35,729 nt of DNA from an uncultured Clostridium sp. (GTDB taxonomy: Bacteria > Bacillota > Clostridia > TANB77 > CAG-508): the NCBI GenBank assembly GCA_945949485.1, contig CAMFER010000010.1, positions 1 through 35,729 on the forward strand. Reading direction: 5' to 3'. Made by a program: the position numbers and the translations under genes. A model generated the notes under the pieces. The model saw nothing but the letters and a program-made list of their open reading frames with translations, made no database searches and was not told where the DNA came from. Shown one piece after another: positions 1 to 7,312 of the stretch (its first letter is position 1; each line of letters starts with the position of its first letter).

Positions 1-62
1 ATATATTTTTCTGCTTTTGGAATTAGTTTTAATTTATTTTCTTGTTCTTGTTTATAAACCAT
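1..62 (-). CDS. Start of an Avd-like DGR protein (partial, runs off the window)
   Basis: An ATG at 62 opens a frame that stays open to the window edge. The 20 visible residues include LIPKAEKYI, which resembles the N-terminus of the four-helix-bundle Avd proteins that accompany DGR reverse transcriptases. The start overlaps the last 11 bases of the upstream gene, so translation is probably coupled. It could instead be the start of the reverse transcriptase itself, because only about 20 codons are visible. The reverse transcriptase and the template repeat should lie beyond position 1. Confidence 0.5.
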   Translation of the reverse strand, partial: MVYKQEQENKLKLIPKAEKY

Positions 63-540
63 ATTCTTCTTTTTTCCTTTTTATCTTTTTCTTTTTTAAT
101 TTCTTTTCTTCTTCTTTCTTTTGTATCTCCATTTCTTTTCTTTGTAATTCTACCATTGCCCTTAAATATATATCTTCTTTTTTGTAATATTTACAACTAT
201 GTTTACAAATATAGCAGTTTAATCTTTCGTTTATTTCTCCATTTTTCTTTTTTCCTTCATTTATTAAAATCTTTTTTAATTCTATTTTTTCTCTATTAAA
301 GTTATATACTATGAAAGAATAATCTTTTTCTTTTAATATATTTGTATATTTTTCTAGTGCTTGCAAAGTAAATCCTACCTTACACAATTCTTCCTTAAAA
401 CAACTTACTTTTAATCCTAATTCTTTATTTAAAAATACTGCATCTCTCCCTACTGCAATATAGAAATTACCTGCATTGCATAATACTATTTTTCCTTTAT
501 TTTCTTCTTGTAACATTTCTAACATTTGACTAAAACTCAT
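52..540 (-). CDS. MutS domain I-like DGR accessory protein (MSL type)
   Basis: This 162-residue protein resembles the mismatch-recognition domain I of MutS over roughly residues 15-95. It has a GNFYIAVGRDA stretch, then LNKELGLKV, then LEKYTNILKEKDYSF, matching the order of MutS motifs such as GDFYEAF and KELGL. The MutS ATPase part is absent. A small Cys cluster (CYICKHSC, around residues 109-116) and a Lys/Glu-rich coiled tail follow. MutS-like stand-alone genes are, as I recall, a known class of DGR accessory gene, and this one sits between a variable-repeat gene and an Avd-like start. The start is preceded by an AAAGGGAG ribosome site. Its role in mutagenic retrohoming is inferred from context only. 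Confidence 0.6.
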   Translation of the reverse strand: MSFSQMLEMLQEENKGKIVLCNAGNFYIAVGRDAVFLNKELGLKVSCFKEELCKVGFTLQALEKYTNILKEKDYSFIVYNFNREKIELKKILINEGKKKNGEINERLNCYICKHSCKYYKKEDIYLRAMVELQRKEMEIQKKEEEKKLKKKKIKRKKEEYGL

Positions 541-589
541 ATATATCCACTCCCTTTTTATTTAGTGGCACTTTTTTTAGAAGAAAAAA

Positions 590-611
590 AGACGCCACGC
601 TAGTGGCGCCA
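590..611 (-). terminator. Intrinsic terminator after the DGR target gene
   Basis: Read on the minus strand, GGCGCCAC, a TAGC loop and GTGGCGTC form an 8-bp stem (one G-U pair) followed directly by seven T residues. The GC-rich stem stands out in this AT-rich genome. It lies about 175 bases past the stop of the variable-repeat gene. DGRs often carry a short GC-rich hairpin downstream of the variable repeat, so it may have a second role in retrohoming. Confidence 0.7.
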
Positions 612-617
612 CGTTAG

Positions 618-712
618 TGGAAATTTTCTTACATCTTCCAAATACGTTTTAAAAAACATATTTGGTAAATGTTTGAAAATTTCCATATTAACGTATCTTC
701 GATTCGTTAATA
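618..712. repeat. Nested inverted repeats between the DGR target gene and the accessory gene
   Basis: Perfect 11-base arms at 618-628 and 675-685 enclose further arms at 638-644 and 659-665 plus a 4-base pair of arms between them, giving one long hairpin. A second hairpin follows immediately, with 8-base arms at 686-693 and 705-712. Together with the terminator next to it there are three stem-loops in about 120 bases. No reading frame occupies the stretch, and I see no copy of the variable repeat in it. Confidence 0.6.
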
Positions 713-785
713 GCTTTTTGTTTAATATTAACTTTTAAAACAACTTTTCTACATGTTTAAATTTTAGTTTTCACAGCACTCAGTC

Positions 786-2066
786 CTACAAAATATAAAG
801 TGTGGGGCGAAAAGTAACGCGGCTGCTGGCAGCGTCATTATTACTGTAACGAATGCTAGCTCTATCGCTGCTGGACTCGCGGTAAGTGCCGCCTCTATCC
901 ACAAAAGAATGGCTCGTATTGTTTTTTTCTGCTACATATTCAAAACAATTTGATTCTAAGTCATATATATTTTGTACTTTATCATAATCATTTAAACCTG
1001 ATTTAGTTACACCTGTATTATTATGTCTATTTTCATCATATACTCTTACATCAAATAAGTTCCCTTTTGCATCATTTTTTTGATCTACAAAATGCATTAC
1101 CATATCCCATTGTATACCTGAACACATTGCACTTCTTACATTTTGATTTGTATTATCATACATTGTTTTGGCTATTCTTTTAAACTCAGTTTGTGTTTCT
1201 TCATCATACACTGTTGCATTTTGTTTAGTTTCTACCTTTCCTCCATTTTCTCCTGCTTCATATCTTCCTATATAAAATCCATTATATTTCATTACTGCAT
1301 TTCTTTCTGCATTTTCACTATTTTCTGCACTATCTGTTTCTGGTTTTATTCCTTCTGGCAAATATCCTGTATCTGATATTGTCCCTTCTAGAGTTGTTTC
1401 TAATGGTTTGCCATAAAAACTTGGATATGTTAAATCTCTTTCGTATTCTCCTTCTTTTACTGGTATCCATACAAATTGGTTATATGTTGCTCGTATATTA
1501 TCAATATCACTTTCCCAATCTACTTCTGTTCCTTTTGGTATGTCATATATTACTAATCCTGTTGATATTTTTTGCTCTTCTGATATTCCTGATACTGTAA
1601 ATCCTGCTGGTACTGTCGCTGTATCGGCTCCATCACTGTAATTATTTTTTTCAGTCTTTTCTACTATTACTCCAGGTTGCACTTTTCCTGTTCCAGTGTC
1701 TGTTTTAGTATATAAATCTGAATATGGTATTTCATGATCTCCTTTTGCTGTTATAAAGCTTGTATCTTTTGCTTCTTTTACATAGTCTTTTCCTGTTAAT
1801 ATTCCTTTTATTATACTATCACTTAATGTACTGTCTTTTCCTTTTTCCATTTTATCACTTTGCCATGCTGCTATATCTAATTTTGCTTGTTCTTTTGCAT
1901 CTGCTATTTCTGTTTGTGTTTTTGCTGTATTTGCTTGCGAAAGTATTCCATTTTTCCCTGTTAACATCGCAATTGAAACTCCTGCTAATATTAATAATAC
2001 AATTATTGTTATTACTAATGCTATTAATGTTATTCCTTTCATATCCTTTTTAATTTTTGATAACAT
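786..2066 (-). CDS. DGR target: pseudopilin-anchored protein with variable FGE/C-type-lectin-like C-terminus
   Basis: 426 residues. Residues ~10-37 carry a type IV pilin-like signal, a short basic stretch, then Gly and ITLIALVITIIVLLILAG, here without the usual Glu five residues after the cleavage site. A linker follows, then from ~residue 190 a domain resembling formylglycine-generating enzyme/SUMF1 and DGR C-type lectins: FVWIPVKEGEYE, GFYIGRYEAG, DLESNCFEYVA, RGGTYRESS and the terminal FRPTLYIL. The last ~35 codons are GC-rich and full of AGC, GAC, TAC, GCC and CGC codons, unlike the rest of the gene, as expected when AAC/AAT codons of a template are rewritten by adenine mutagenesis. A GAAGGAGG site precedes the ATG. 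Inference: a surface-displayed, diversified binding protein rather than an enzyme. Confidence 0.8.
   Translation of the reverse strand: MLSKIKKDMKGITLIALVITIIVLLILAGVSIAMLTGKNGILSQANTAKTQTEIADAKEQAKLDIAAWQSDKMEKGKDSTLSDSIIKGILTGKDYVKEAKDTSFITAKGDHEIPYSDLYTKTDTGTGKVQPGVIVEKTEKNNYSDGADTATVPAGFTVSGISEEQKISTGLVIYDIPKGTEVDWESDIDNIRATYNQFVWIPVKEGEYERDLTYPSFYGKPLETTLEGTISDTGYLPEGIKPETDSAENSENAERNAVMKYNGFYIGRYEAGENGGKVETKQNATVYDEETQTEFKRIAKTMYDNTNQNVRSAMCSGIQWDMVMHFVDQKNDAKGNLFDVRVYDENRHNNTGVTKSGLNDYDKVQNIYDLESNCFEYVAEKNNTSHSFVDRGGTYRESSSDRASIRYSNNDAASSRVTFRPTLYIL
789..905 (-). repeat. Probable DGR variable repeat (VR) at the 3' end of the target gene
   Basis: This stretch ends at the stop codon and encodes the segment from VDRGGTYRE to FRPTLYIL. 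Many codons are AGC, TAC, GAC, GCC, CGC, AGT, GAT, CGT or ATT, all one or two adenine changes away from AAC or AAT. Base composition is far above the local average. The invariant end (TTTCGCCCCACACTT...) is the likely initiation-of-mutagenic-homing region. The matching template repeat is not in this window and is expected beyond position 1, so the assignment rests on composition and context. Confidence 0.7.
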
Positions 2067-2420
2067 TATCTTTTCCTCCTTCTTTTGTTTTTTCAGTCTT
2101 TTATTTTTGGCTTTTCTTTGTTATTTTTTTCTTTATGTTTTTATATTTTTATTTAAAATTTTATTTTGTCTTATTTTTTCTTTGTTTTATTTTCTATTTA
2201 TATTTTTTAATTATTCCCATTCTTGTAAATAGTATTCTTAGTACTCTTTACTTTTATTAGGATATGAATTTTTCAATGTACTTTTTTCTATTCACAAAAA
2301 TAGACCTAATTATATAGCTATATTTTATATAACTTATATAATTAAGTCAATAGTTTTTATTTTACATTTGTGTTACATTTTATTTAGGTATTAATTCTTA
2401 AATTTTGCATTTTATTTTAA
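2067..2420. other. Gene-free AT-rich stretch upstream of the DGR target gene
   Basis: Apart from the strong ribosome binding site next to 2066 this interval is T-rich low-complexity sequence on the plus strand. It presumably contains the promoter of the target gene, but I could not single out a convincing -35/-10 pair. No repeat or RNA gene was recognised. Confidence 0.4.
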
Positions 2421-2532
2421 TTAATTATCTCTATTTAATTCTAAAACAATCTCTTCTCCTGTATTTGTAAACATATGAACTTTTATTGGATTAGTAGCAT
2501 CATATTTAGTCAAATTAAATGAATACTCCAAT
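2421..2532 (-). pseudogene. 3' stump of an unknown gene cut by an IS110 relic
   Basis: On the minus strand an open frame without a start codon ends in TAA at 2421-2423. It encodes about 36 residues, including TKYDATNPIKVHMFTNTGEE and ending VLELNRDN. Coding character stops where the plus-strand IS110 relic begins, near 2533. I do not recognise the family. The arrangement suggests an insertion followed by deletion of the rest of both genes. Confidence 0.45.
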
Positions 2533-2829
2533 TTTAAGCATTCCTGTCAACTGCTTGCTTATGCTGGATTAGACCCATCTGTTATCCAATCTGGTAACTT
2601 TCAAGCAAGGTCTACTAAAATGTCTAAACGTGGTTCTGGAATGCTAAGATATTCACTTGTTTACTCTGTTCATAATGTTGTAAAGAACAATAATACTTTT
2701 AGGGAATACTATGAACTTAAACGTTCTCAAGGGAAATCTCATTATTGTGCTTTAGGACATGTTGCTCATAAATTAGTTCGTGTCATATTTAAAATGTTAA
2801 AAGATAATGTTGCTTTTAACTTAGATTAA
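2533..2829 (+). pseudogene. IS110-family transposase C-terminal relic
   Basis: The frame enters without a start and encodes the Transposase_20 C-terminal domain: LLAYAGLDPSVIQSG, then STKMSKRGSGMLR with the conserved Ser of the SKRG motif, then a helical end, stopping at 2829. The N-terminal DEDD RuvC-like half is absent, so this is a dead 3' fragment. It differs clearly from the complete IS110 protein at 4793-5998 (YAGLDPSV versus FCGLDPTI), so it belongs to another IS110 lineage and is not a deletion copy of that element. The stretch to 3007 holds a hairpin with CCGTTTTT and AAAAACGG arms near 2857-2882 and otherwise nothing I recognise. Confidence 0.75.
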
Positions 2830-3007
2830 CTAAATATTTATTTTTCAATGTGTTCAGCCGTTTTTTTATTGCCTAAAAACGGTTATTAAAGTTGACCTTT
2901 TTTATATGAAAAAATTTTTTTGAAATTTTTCATTTTTCTATTGACTTCTCATAGTTGGTCTCCTTTACATTATAATCTATTAATTTTATACTATCTATAA
3001 GTACATT

Positions 3008-3568
3008 CTATTTTTTCTTTAAATCTTTAGAATAATAGAACATATCAGTACATATTAAGTTTCCTTCTTTTATTTCTTCCTCATCATAATTATCTGTAAA
3101 GAAATTCTTTATTGTTTTTTCATATTTATCAAAACCTTGTTTTACATAGAATGGAATACAATTCTCTGTTGTCCCTACTATCATTTTTTCATATTTAGTC
3201 TTATAATTATCTACTAAATATTTTATCATCTTCTTAGCAAATCCTTTTCCTCTATATTCTTCTTTTGTTGCTATATTTTTAAGTTCAATTGTTTTGTTGT
3301 CAATTACTGTAACCACAGCAATACATACTATATTCTCTTTATATGTCAATACAAATAACTCTCCATCAGTTAGATACTTATCAATCATTTCTTTACTTGG
3401 ATCTGCTTCGAGTAATAAGTCTAAATATTGCTCTTTATCTTCTCTTTCTTTTCTTATATTTACTAAATGTTCTACTGGTAAAAATTCAAATTCTTCTGGT
3501 AAATTTGTTTTTCCACCCTCTTTGCTTAAATATCTAGATTTTTCGGAATAAATATCATAAACCCACAA
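3008..3568 (-). CDS. GNAT acetyltransferase carrying a stump of queH (partial duplicate of the queH-GNAT gene)
   Basis: 186 residues from a TTG start. The GNAT core is clear: LFVLTYKENIVCIAVVT, the acetyl-CoA loop region IATKEEYRGKGFAKKMI, then FYVKQGFDKYEKTIKNFF. It is closely similar over its whole length to the protein at 6779-7312. The first ~18 residues read IYSEKSRYLSKEGG, like the QueH C-terminus that follows its CGC motif; just upstream another frame still spells YFCG. So this looks like the 3' part of a queH-GNAT fusion whose queH portion was lost. The acetylated substrate is unknown. No good ribosome site precedes the TTG, so expression is doubtful. Confidence 0.65.
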   Translation of the reverse strand: MWVYDIYSEKSRYLSKEGGKTNLPEEFEFLPVEHLVNIRKEREDKEQYLDLLLEADPSKEMIDKYLTDGELFVLTYKENIVCIAVVTVIDNKTIELKNIATKEEYRGKGFAKKMIKYLVDNYKTKYEKMIVGTTENCIPFYVKQGFDKYEKTIKNFFTDNYDEEEIKEGNLICTDMFYYSKDLKKK

Positions 3569-3630
3569 AAATAGTTCATTTTTTCTATATATAATATAAT
3601 TTTTTATAAGATTAATATGTGACTTCTATT

Positions 3631-4626
3631 TTATTTCAATCTTTTTATATCTTCACCCATTATCTCTAAATAATCTTTCTCTGCTTGTGTTAAATGTGAT
3701 TTCATATATTTGTCGTATTCTCTATGTGCTTTCTCTAATGCTTTTTCATGTGATATTGTTCCTGCTCCTTCTAAAATATCTTTATGAGTCATTGTTAAAA
3801 ATCCATCTAATTCTTTAATCCAATCTTTCATTGTCATAGCATGCATATTTAATGCATTAATTTCTGCAACATCTAAATATGCTGAAACCATTCTATTTAG
3901 CATATCTAGTTCTTTTTCTGATAAATAATTTTTTGCAATTTCAGTTTCTGATTTTGTTGGAATATTTCCTTTAAAATTAGTTAGACCTATATTTTCTTTT
4001 TCACTATCTACTCTATTAAATATTACTTCTGCCGCTGTATTTCCATGAACTGCATAGTGCATTTTATTTTGAACCGTCTTAAAAAATTCTTTTGTTTTTT
4101 CATCTTTTGCATCATAGTCAACGCTTGTAGCATAAATGTCTAAAATTTTTCTCCAAAAGACTTTTTCTGATGAACGAATATCTCTAATCTTTTCTAATAC
4201 TTCTTCAAAATATATTCCTCCACCATTATTTTTGAATCTATCTACATTTAGATTATACCCTTTAATTAGATATTCTTTTATTAATTTATTTGCCCATATT
4301 CTAAATTGAGTACCACGAACTGATTTTACACGATATCCTACTGATATAATTAAATCTAAATTATAAAATTTTGTTTTATATTTTTTTCCGTCTTTGGCAG
4401 TTAGTAAGGATTCCTTACTAACTGAATTTTCTTGTAGTTCTCCCTCTTCAAAAATATTCTTTATATGCATAGTTATATTATTTCTTGTTGTATCAAATAA
4501 TTCAGCCATTGAATTTTGAGTAAGCCACACATTTTCATCTTCTAATCTTACTTCAATTTCAACTTGGCCATCATCTGTTGTATAAATAATAAATTCATTA
4601 TTATTCTCTATTAATTCATTACTCAA
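3631..4626 (-). CDS. rhuM: RhuM family protein
   Basis: 331 residues matching the RhuM (virulence protein RhuM) family over its whole length. The N-terminal half carries the DNA-binding-like region VWLTQNSMAELFDTTRNNIT and FYNLDLIISVGYRVKSVRG; the C-terminal half contains YAVHGNTAAEVIFNRVDS and LNMHAMTMKDWIKELDGFL. RhuM genes are common in genomic islands beside restriction or toxin genes; their function is unsettled. The start is a TTG placed 10 bases after GGAG. A strong promoter overlapping a perfect palindrome lies directly upstream, suggesting regulation by a DNA-binding protein, possibly RhuM itself. It stands alone between two accessory genes. Confidence 0.8.
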   Translation of the reverse strand: MSNELIENNNEFIIYTTDDGQVEIEVRLEDENVWLTQNSMAELFDTTRNNITMHIKNIFEEGELQENSVSKESLLTAKDGKKYKTKFYNLDLIISVGYRVKSVRGTQFRIWANKLIKEYLIKGYNLNVDRFKNNGGGIYFEEVLEKIRDIRSSEKVFWRKILDIYATSVDYDAKDEKTKEFFKTVQNKMHYAVHGNTAAEVIFNRVDSEKENIGLTNFKGNIPTKSETEIAKNYLSEKELDMLNRMVSAYLDVAEINALNMHAMTMKDWIKELDGFLTMTHKDILEGAGTISHEKALEKAHREYDKYMKSHLTQAEKDYLEIMGEDIKRLK

Positions 4627-4650
4627 AGCAAGTTCATCTCCTTTAAAATA

Positions 4651-4682
4651 ATAACTTGACTATCTAATTTTTGTCAAGTAAT
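4651..4682 (-). promoter_or_regulatory. rhuM promoter with embedded palindromic operator candidate
   Basis: On the minus strand TTGACA is followed after 18 bases by TATTAT, and AAAGGAG lies just beyond. Perfect 7-base inverted arms ACTTGAC (4673-4679) and GTCAAGT (4654-4660) overlap the -35 box and the end of the spacer, a typical repressor arrangement. Confidence 0.6.
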
Positions 4683-4792
4683 TTTTTATAAATTTATTAT
4701 ATTATTTTTTTGTATGGCAAACAAGCGAAAACGATATATTTTTTAAAAAATTGTATCTTTTTCACTTCTTTTATGATAAAATTCAATTATGA

Positions 4793-5998
4793 TTAGTTTT
4801 CTAAGAATTGTTTATTATTTTTGCACATAGAATATAACATTCTTAGAATTTTTGTAGAACAAGCAGTTAGGCTTTCGTAATAATGTTTGCCTTCTGCTTT
4901 TTTATTTTGGTAATAAATATATACTGGATGTTCTGGATAATTTGAAGCACCTAGTTTTACTACCATTTGGCTACAATTAAATAATATATATCGTGCATAT
5001 TTGTTTCCTCTTTTTGATATTGCTCCTTTCACATTTATACTTTTCCCAGATTGCTTTATTGTCGGATCAAGTCCACAAAATGCTATTATTTCTTTTGGAC
5101 TATCAAACCTTGTTATATCTCCTAATTCTCCAAGTATCTCTGCTGTTAGTATTTCTCCAATTCCATAAAATGAATTTATTATTTTAAAATATGGCGATTG
5201 CTTTGCTGTCTCTATCATTTTTTCTCTTAATTCATTTATGATATTGTTATTATTCTGTACTATTTTAGCCATATATGAAAGATTTTGTACATCTTCATGT
5301 TTTTTATCAACTCCAGGATAAGAATTGATTGAAGCTGTCTTTATTGTTGTAGCTAGCTTTTTATAAAAGTTTAAATTTCTTCCATTAGTCTTGTATAAAT
5401 TATTATACAGTGCATCAATTCGCTTCTCTTTTACTATCTCTGCATGTGGAAATTCTTTAATAAAGTTTAATGCTGTATCATCATAAATTCTTGTTGATTT
5501 AAAGATTTTCTCTAGCTCTGGAAAACATATATTTATTAATCTTTTATATCTATTTTTACAACTTACATTGTTTTGTAATAGATAAAAATATTGTCTTGTC
5601 ATTGCTTTTAAATTAGCATATAAATCCTTTTTAGATAAATCGTGATATTCTACTTCATTTACAAAAAACAACTTTGCTAATCTATAACAATCCTTTTTAT
5701 CCGTTTTAGTTTTTCTAATAGTATCATAATTGTTTTTAGTAGTTAAACTATTAATAACTAAGGTGTTAAATCCATTTTCTTTAAAATATCTTTCTACTGG
5801 TAAATGATATGTACCTGTTGATTCCATAAATACTGTTAGATTTTGTGGATTAATTTCTTTTATTTCTTCTTTTACTTTTTCAAAATCCTCTAAATTATGA
5901 TTTATTTCTTTCGTATCAATAAATATCTCTCCATCACTATTCATAAGCATTATCATACTTTTATTTTTAGCAACATCTACACTTAATACTGTTTTCAA
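4793..5998 (-). CDS. IS110-family transposase (DEDD recombinase), complete
   Basis: 401 residues, full length for the family. The N-terminal RuvC-like DEDD domain shows Asp8 in SVDVAKN, Glu59 in MESTGTYH, and Asp100/Asp103 in KTDKKD. The C-terminal Transposase_20 domain shows SFYGIGEILTAEILGELGD, AFCGLDPTIKQSGK and the catalytic Ser region AISKRGNKYAR. The TTG start is preceded by AGGTGA. IS110 enzymes recombine element and target DNA guided by a bridge RNA encoded in a non-coding end of the element, here most likely upstream of the gene. The gene appears intact and potentially active. Confidence 0.9.
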   Translation of the reverse strand: MKTVLSVDVAKNKSMIMLMNSDGEIFIDTKEINHNLEDFEKVKEEIKEINPQNLTVFMESTGTYHLPVERYFKENGFNTLVINSLTTKNNYDTIRKTKTDKKDCYRLAKLFFVNEVEYHDLSKKDLYANLKAMTRQYFYLLQNNVSCKNRYKRLINICFPELEKIFKSTRIYDDTALNFIKEFPHAEIVKEKRIDALYNNLYKTNGRNLNFYKKLATTIKTASINSYPGVDKKHEDVQNLSYMAKIVQNNNNIINELREKMIETAKQSPYFKIINSFYGIGEILTAEILGELGDITRFDSPKEIIAFCGLDPTIKQSGKSINVKGAISKRGNKYARYILFNCSQMVVKLGASNYPEHPVYIYYQNKKAEGKHYYESLTACSTKILRMLYSMCKNNKQFLEN

Positions 5999-6000
5999 AA

Positions 6001-6195
6001 TTATTCACCTACTTTCTTTTTGAACTTAAGTCTTTTACCTCTACTATTATTTCATCATGCTTGTTATATAGAGTCTATTGCCCTCACTATCTAAAACTAA
6101 ATTAATAATAGGAATAAAAGTTGAACCGTCAAGTTGTTAGATTCAAAGACCTCTGTAATTTGATGTTCTAACTTAAATTCTTTGTAAATAATTTT
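6001..6195 (-). ncRNA. Candidate IS110 bridge RNA region (non-coding end of the element)
   Basis: About 195 bases separate the IS110 start codon from the terminator of the upstream GNAT gene and hold no reading frame. In IS110-group elements this non-coding end encodes the bridge RNA with its target- and donor-binding loops. The interval includes CTTGACGGTTCAAC, AAGTTAGAACATC and ACTTAAGTTC stretches that could fold. I could not draw a full structure or fix the element boundary, so the call rests on position and family knowledge. Confidence 0.3.
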
Positions 6196-6201
6196 ACAAC
6201 C

Positions 6202-6240
6202 AAAAAAATTAGATGTAAACTCATTTATTTACATCTAACA
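6202..6240 (-). terminator. Terminator of the GNAT gene at 6261
   Basis: Minus-strand arms TTAGATGTAAA and TTTACATCTAA pair perfectly over 11 bases and are followed by seven T residues. It ends the queH/GNAT-side transcription unit just before the IS110 non-coding end. Confidence 0.8.
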
Positions 6241-6260
6241 GTATACATGTAATTTTATAG

Positions 6261-6770
6261 TTAGATATTATATATAAATCCAACTTCATAATAGTTTTTT
6301 CCTTCTATTTCAAATGATCTTTCTCCAATAATTTTTCCACCCATTTTTGTATAAAACTTTTTTGATGGCTCGTTATCTTTCAAGCACCATAATATCATTT
6401 TAGTTTTGTTTCTGCTTTTAAATTCTTCCGTAACATATTGAAATAACTTTGTTCCTATTCCTTTATACTTTAAACTTGGCTTAACATATAATGCTAATAA
6501 CTCACAATCTATATTAGATATGTCTTGTGTGAATTTATTACTATCAATATATCTACAAAATCCAACAATTTCATTATTTAATTCTGCAACTATGAATCCA
6601 TTTTCTTTATAATCTTTTTTTCTTTTTTCTATTCTCTCATCTCTATTCATTGAACTTAAAGTACTGTCATCAATAATTCCTTTATATGCTATTTGCCACC
6701 CACTTATTTGAATGTCAACAACACTAGGTATATCTTTTTCTTCAATATTTCTAATTATAACATTTTCCAT
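6261..6770 (-). CDS. GNAT family N-acetyltransferase
   Basis: 169 residues, a complete single-domain GNAT. Visible landmarks are IRNIEEKDIPSVVDIQISGW at the N-terminus, the acetyl-CoA-binding segment LYVKPSLKYKGIGTKLFQYV around residues 93-112, then ILWCLKDNEPSKKFYTKMGG, the usual beta-5/alpha-4 region. The order resembles RimI/PhnO-like acetyltransferases of small molecules or protein N-termini; the substrate cannot be read from sequence. It begins 8 bases after the stop of the neighbouring GNAT gene, so the two are probably co-transcribed, and it is closed by a strong terminator. Confidence 0.8.
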   Translation of the reverse strand: MENVIIRNIEEKDIPSVVDIQISGWQIAYKGIIDDSTLSSMNRDERIEKRKKDYKENGFIVAELNNEIVGFCRYIDSNKFTQDISNIDCELLALYVKPSLKYKGIGTKLFQYVTEEFKSRNKTKMILWCLKDNEPSKKFYTKMGGKIIGERSFEIEGKNYYEVGFIYNI

Positions 6771-6778
6771 AATCTCAC

Positions 6779-7312
6779 CTACAACTTACTAGTTATCTTT
6801 TTTAAATCTTTCGAATAATAATACATATCTGCACAATGTAAATCTCCATCCCATATTTCTTCATCATAATTATCCACAAAGAAATTTTTTATTGTCTTTT
6901 CATATTTATCAAAACCTTGCTTAACATAGAATGGAATATTGTTCTCTGTTGTTCCAACTAACATCTTTTTATATTTTTGTTTATAATTATCTGCTAAATA
7001 TTTTAGCATTTTCTTTCCATAACCATTTCCTCTAAATTCTTTTTTAGTTGCTATATTTTTTAATTCTACTGTATCTTCATCTATTTTTGTGACTACTGCA
7101 ATACATGCTACATCATCTTTATATGTTAATACAAATAATTCTCCATTTTTTAAATAATTATTTATCATATCTTTACTTGGATCTGCTTCAAGTAATAAAT
7201 CCATATACTGCTCTTTATTTTCTTTTTCTTTCTTTATAGCAATACTTCTCTTTACTGGAAGAAACTCAAATCCCTCTGGTAATACTGGCTTTTCATTTGT
7301 GTGGGCTAGCAT
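6779..7312 (-). CDS. GNAT acetyltransferase domain, C-terminal half of a QueH-GNAT fusion
   Basis: 177 residues from an internal ATG, GNAT core with LFVLTYKDDVACIAVVT, IATKKEFRGNGYGKKMLKYL and FYVKQGFDKYEKTIKNFF. Upstream in the same frame the sequence continues without a stop as CGCIFSEEQS, the conserved QueH C-terminus, so this frame is the continuation of queH after a +1 shift at 7340. I therefore read 6779-7832 as one 350-residue protein with QueH first and GNAT second. The partial copy at 3008-3568 also joins a QueH tail to this GNAT in one frame, which independently supports the fusion. Free translation from the ATG at 7312 is possible but I see no strong ribosome site. Confidence 0.7.
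   Translation of the reverse strand: MLAHTNEKPVLPEGFEFLPVKRSIAIKKEKENKEQYMDLLLEADPSKDMINNYLKNGELFVLTYKDDVACIAVVTKIDEDTVELKNIATKKEFRGNGYGKKMLKYLADNYKQKYKKMLVGTTENNIPFYVKQGFDKYEKTIKNFFVDNYDEEIWDGDLHCADMYYYSKDLKKITSKL

Noticed and set aside
42..299. Plus-strand hydrophobic frames opposite T-rich genes (also at 1143-2260, 21409-22011, 23866-24141, 25557-26114 and elsewhere)
   Set aside because: They are antisense shadows of AT-rich minus-strand genes, Leu/Phe-rich without ribosome sites.
541..785. Template repeat of the DGR
   Set aside because: No segment resembles the variable repeat; the interval holds only hairpins. The template should lie outside the window.
786..2066. Functional formylglycine-generating enzyme
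   Set aside because: The fold resemblance is shared with DGR lectin domains; the composition of the last codons and the neighbouring accessory genes favour a DGR target.
2620..2829. Independent 69-residue gene on the plus strand
   Set aside because: It is the tail of the IS110 relic; the same frame continues upstream with transposase motifs and no start.
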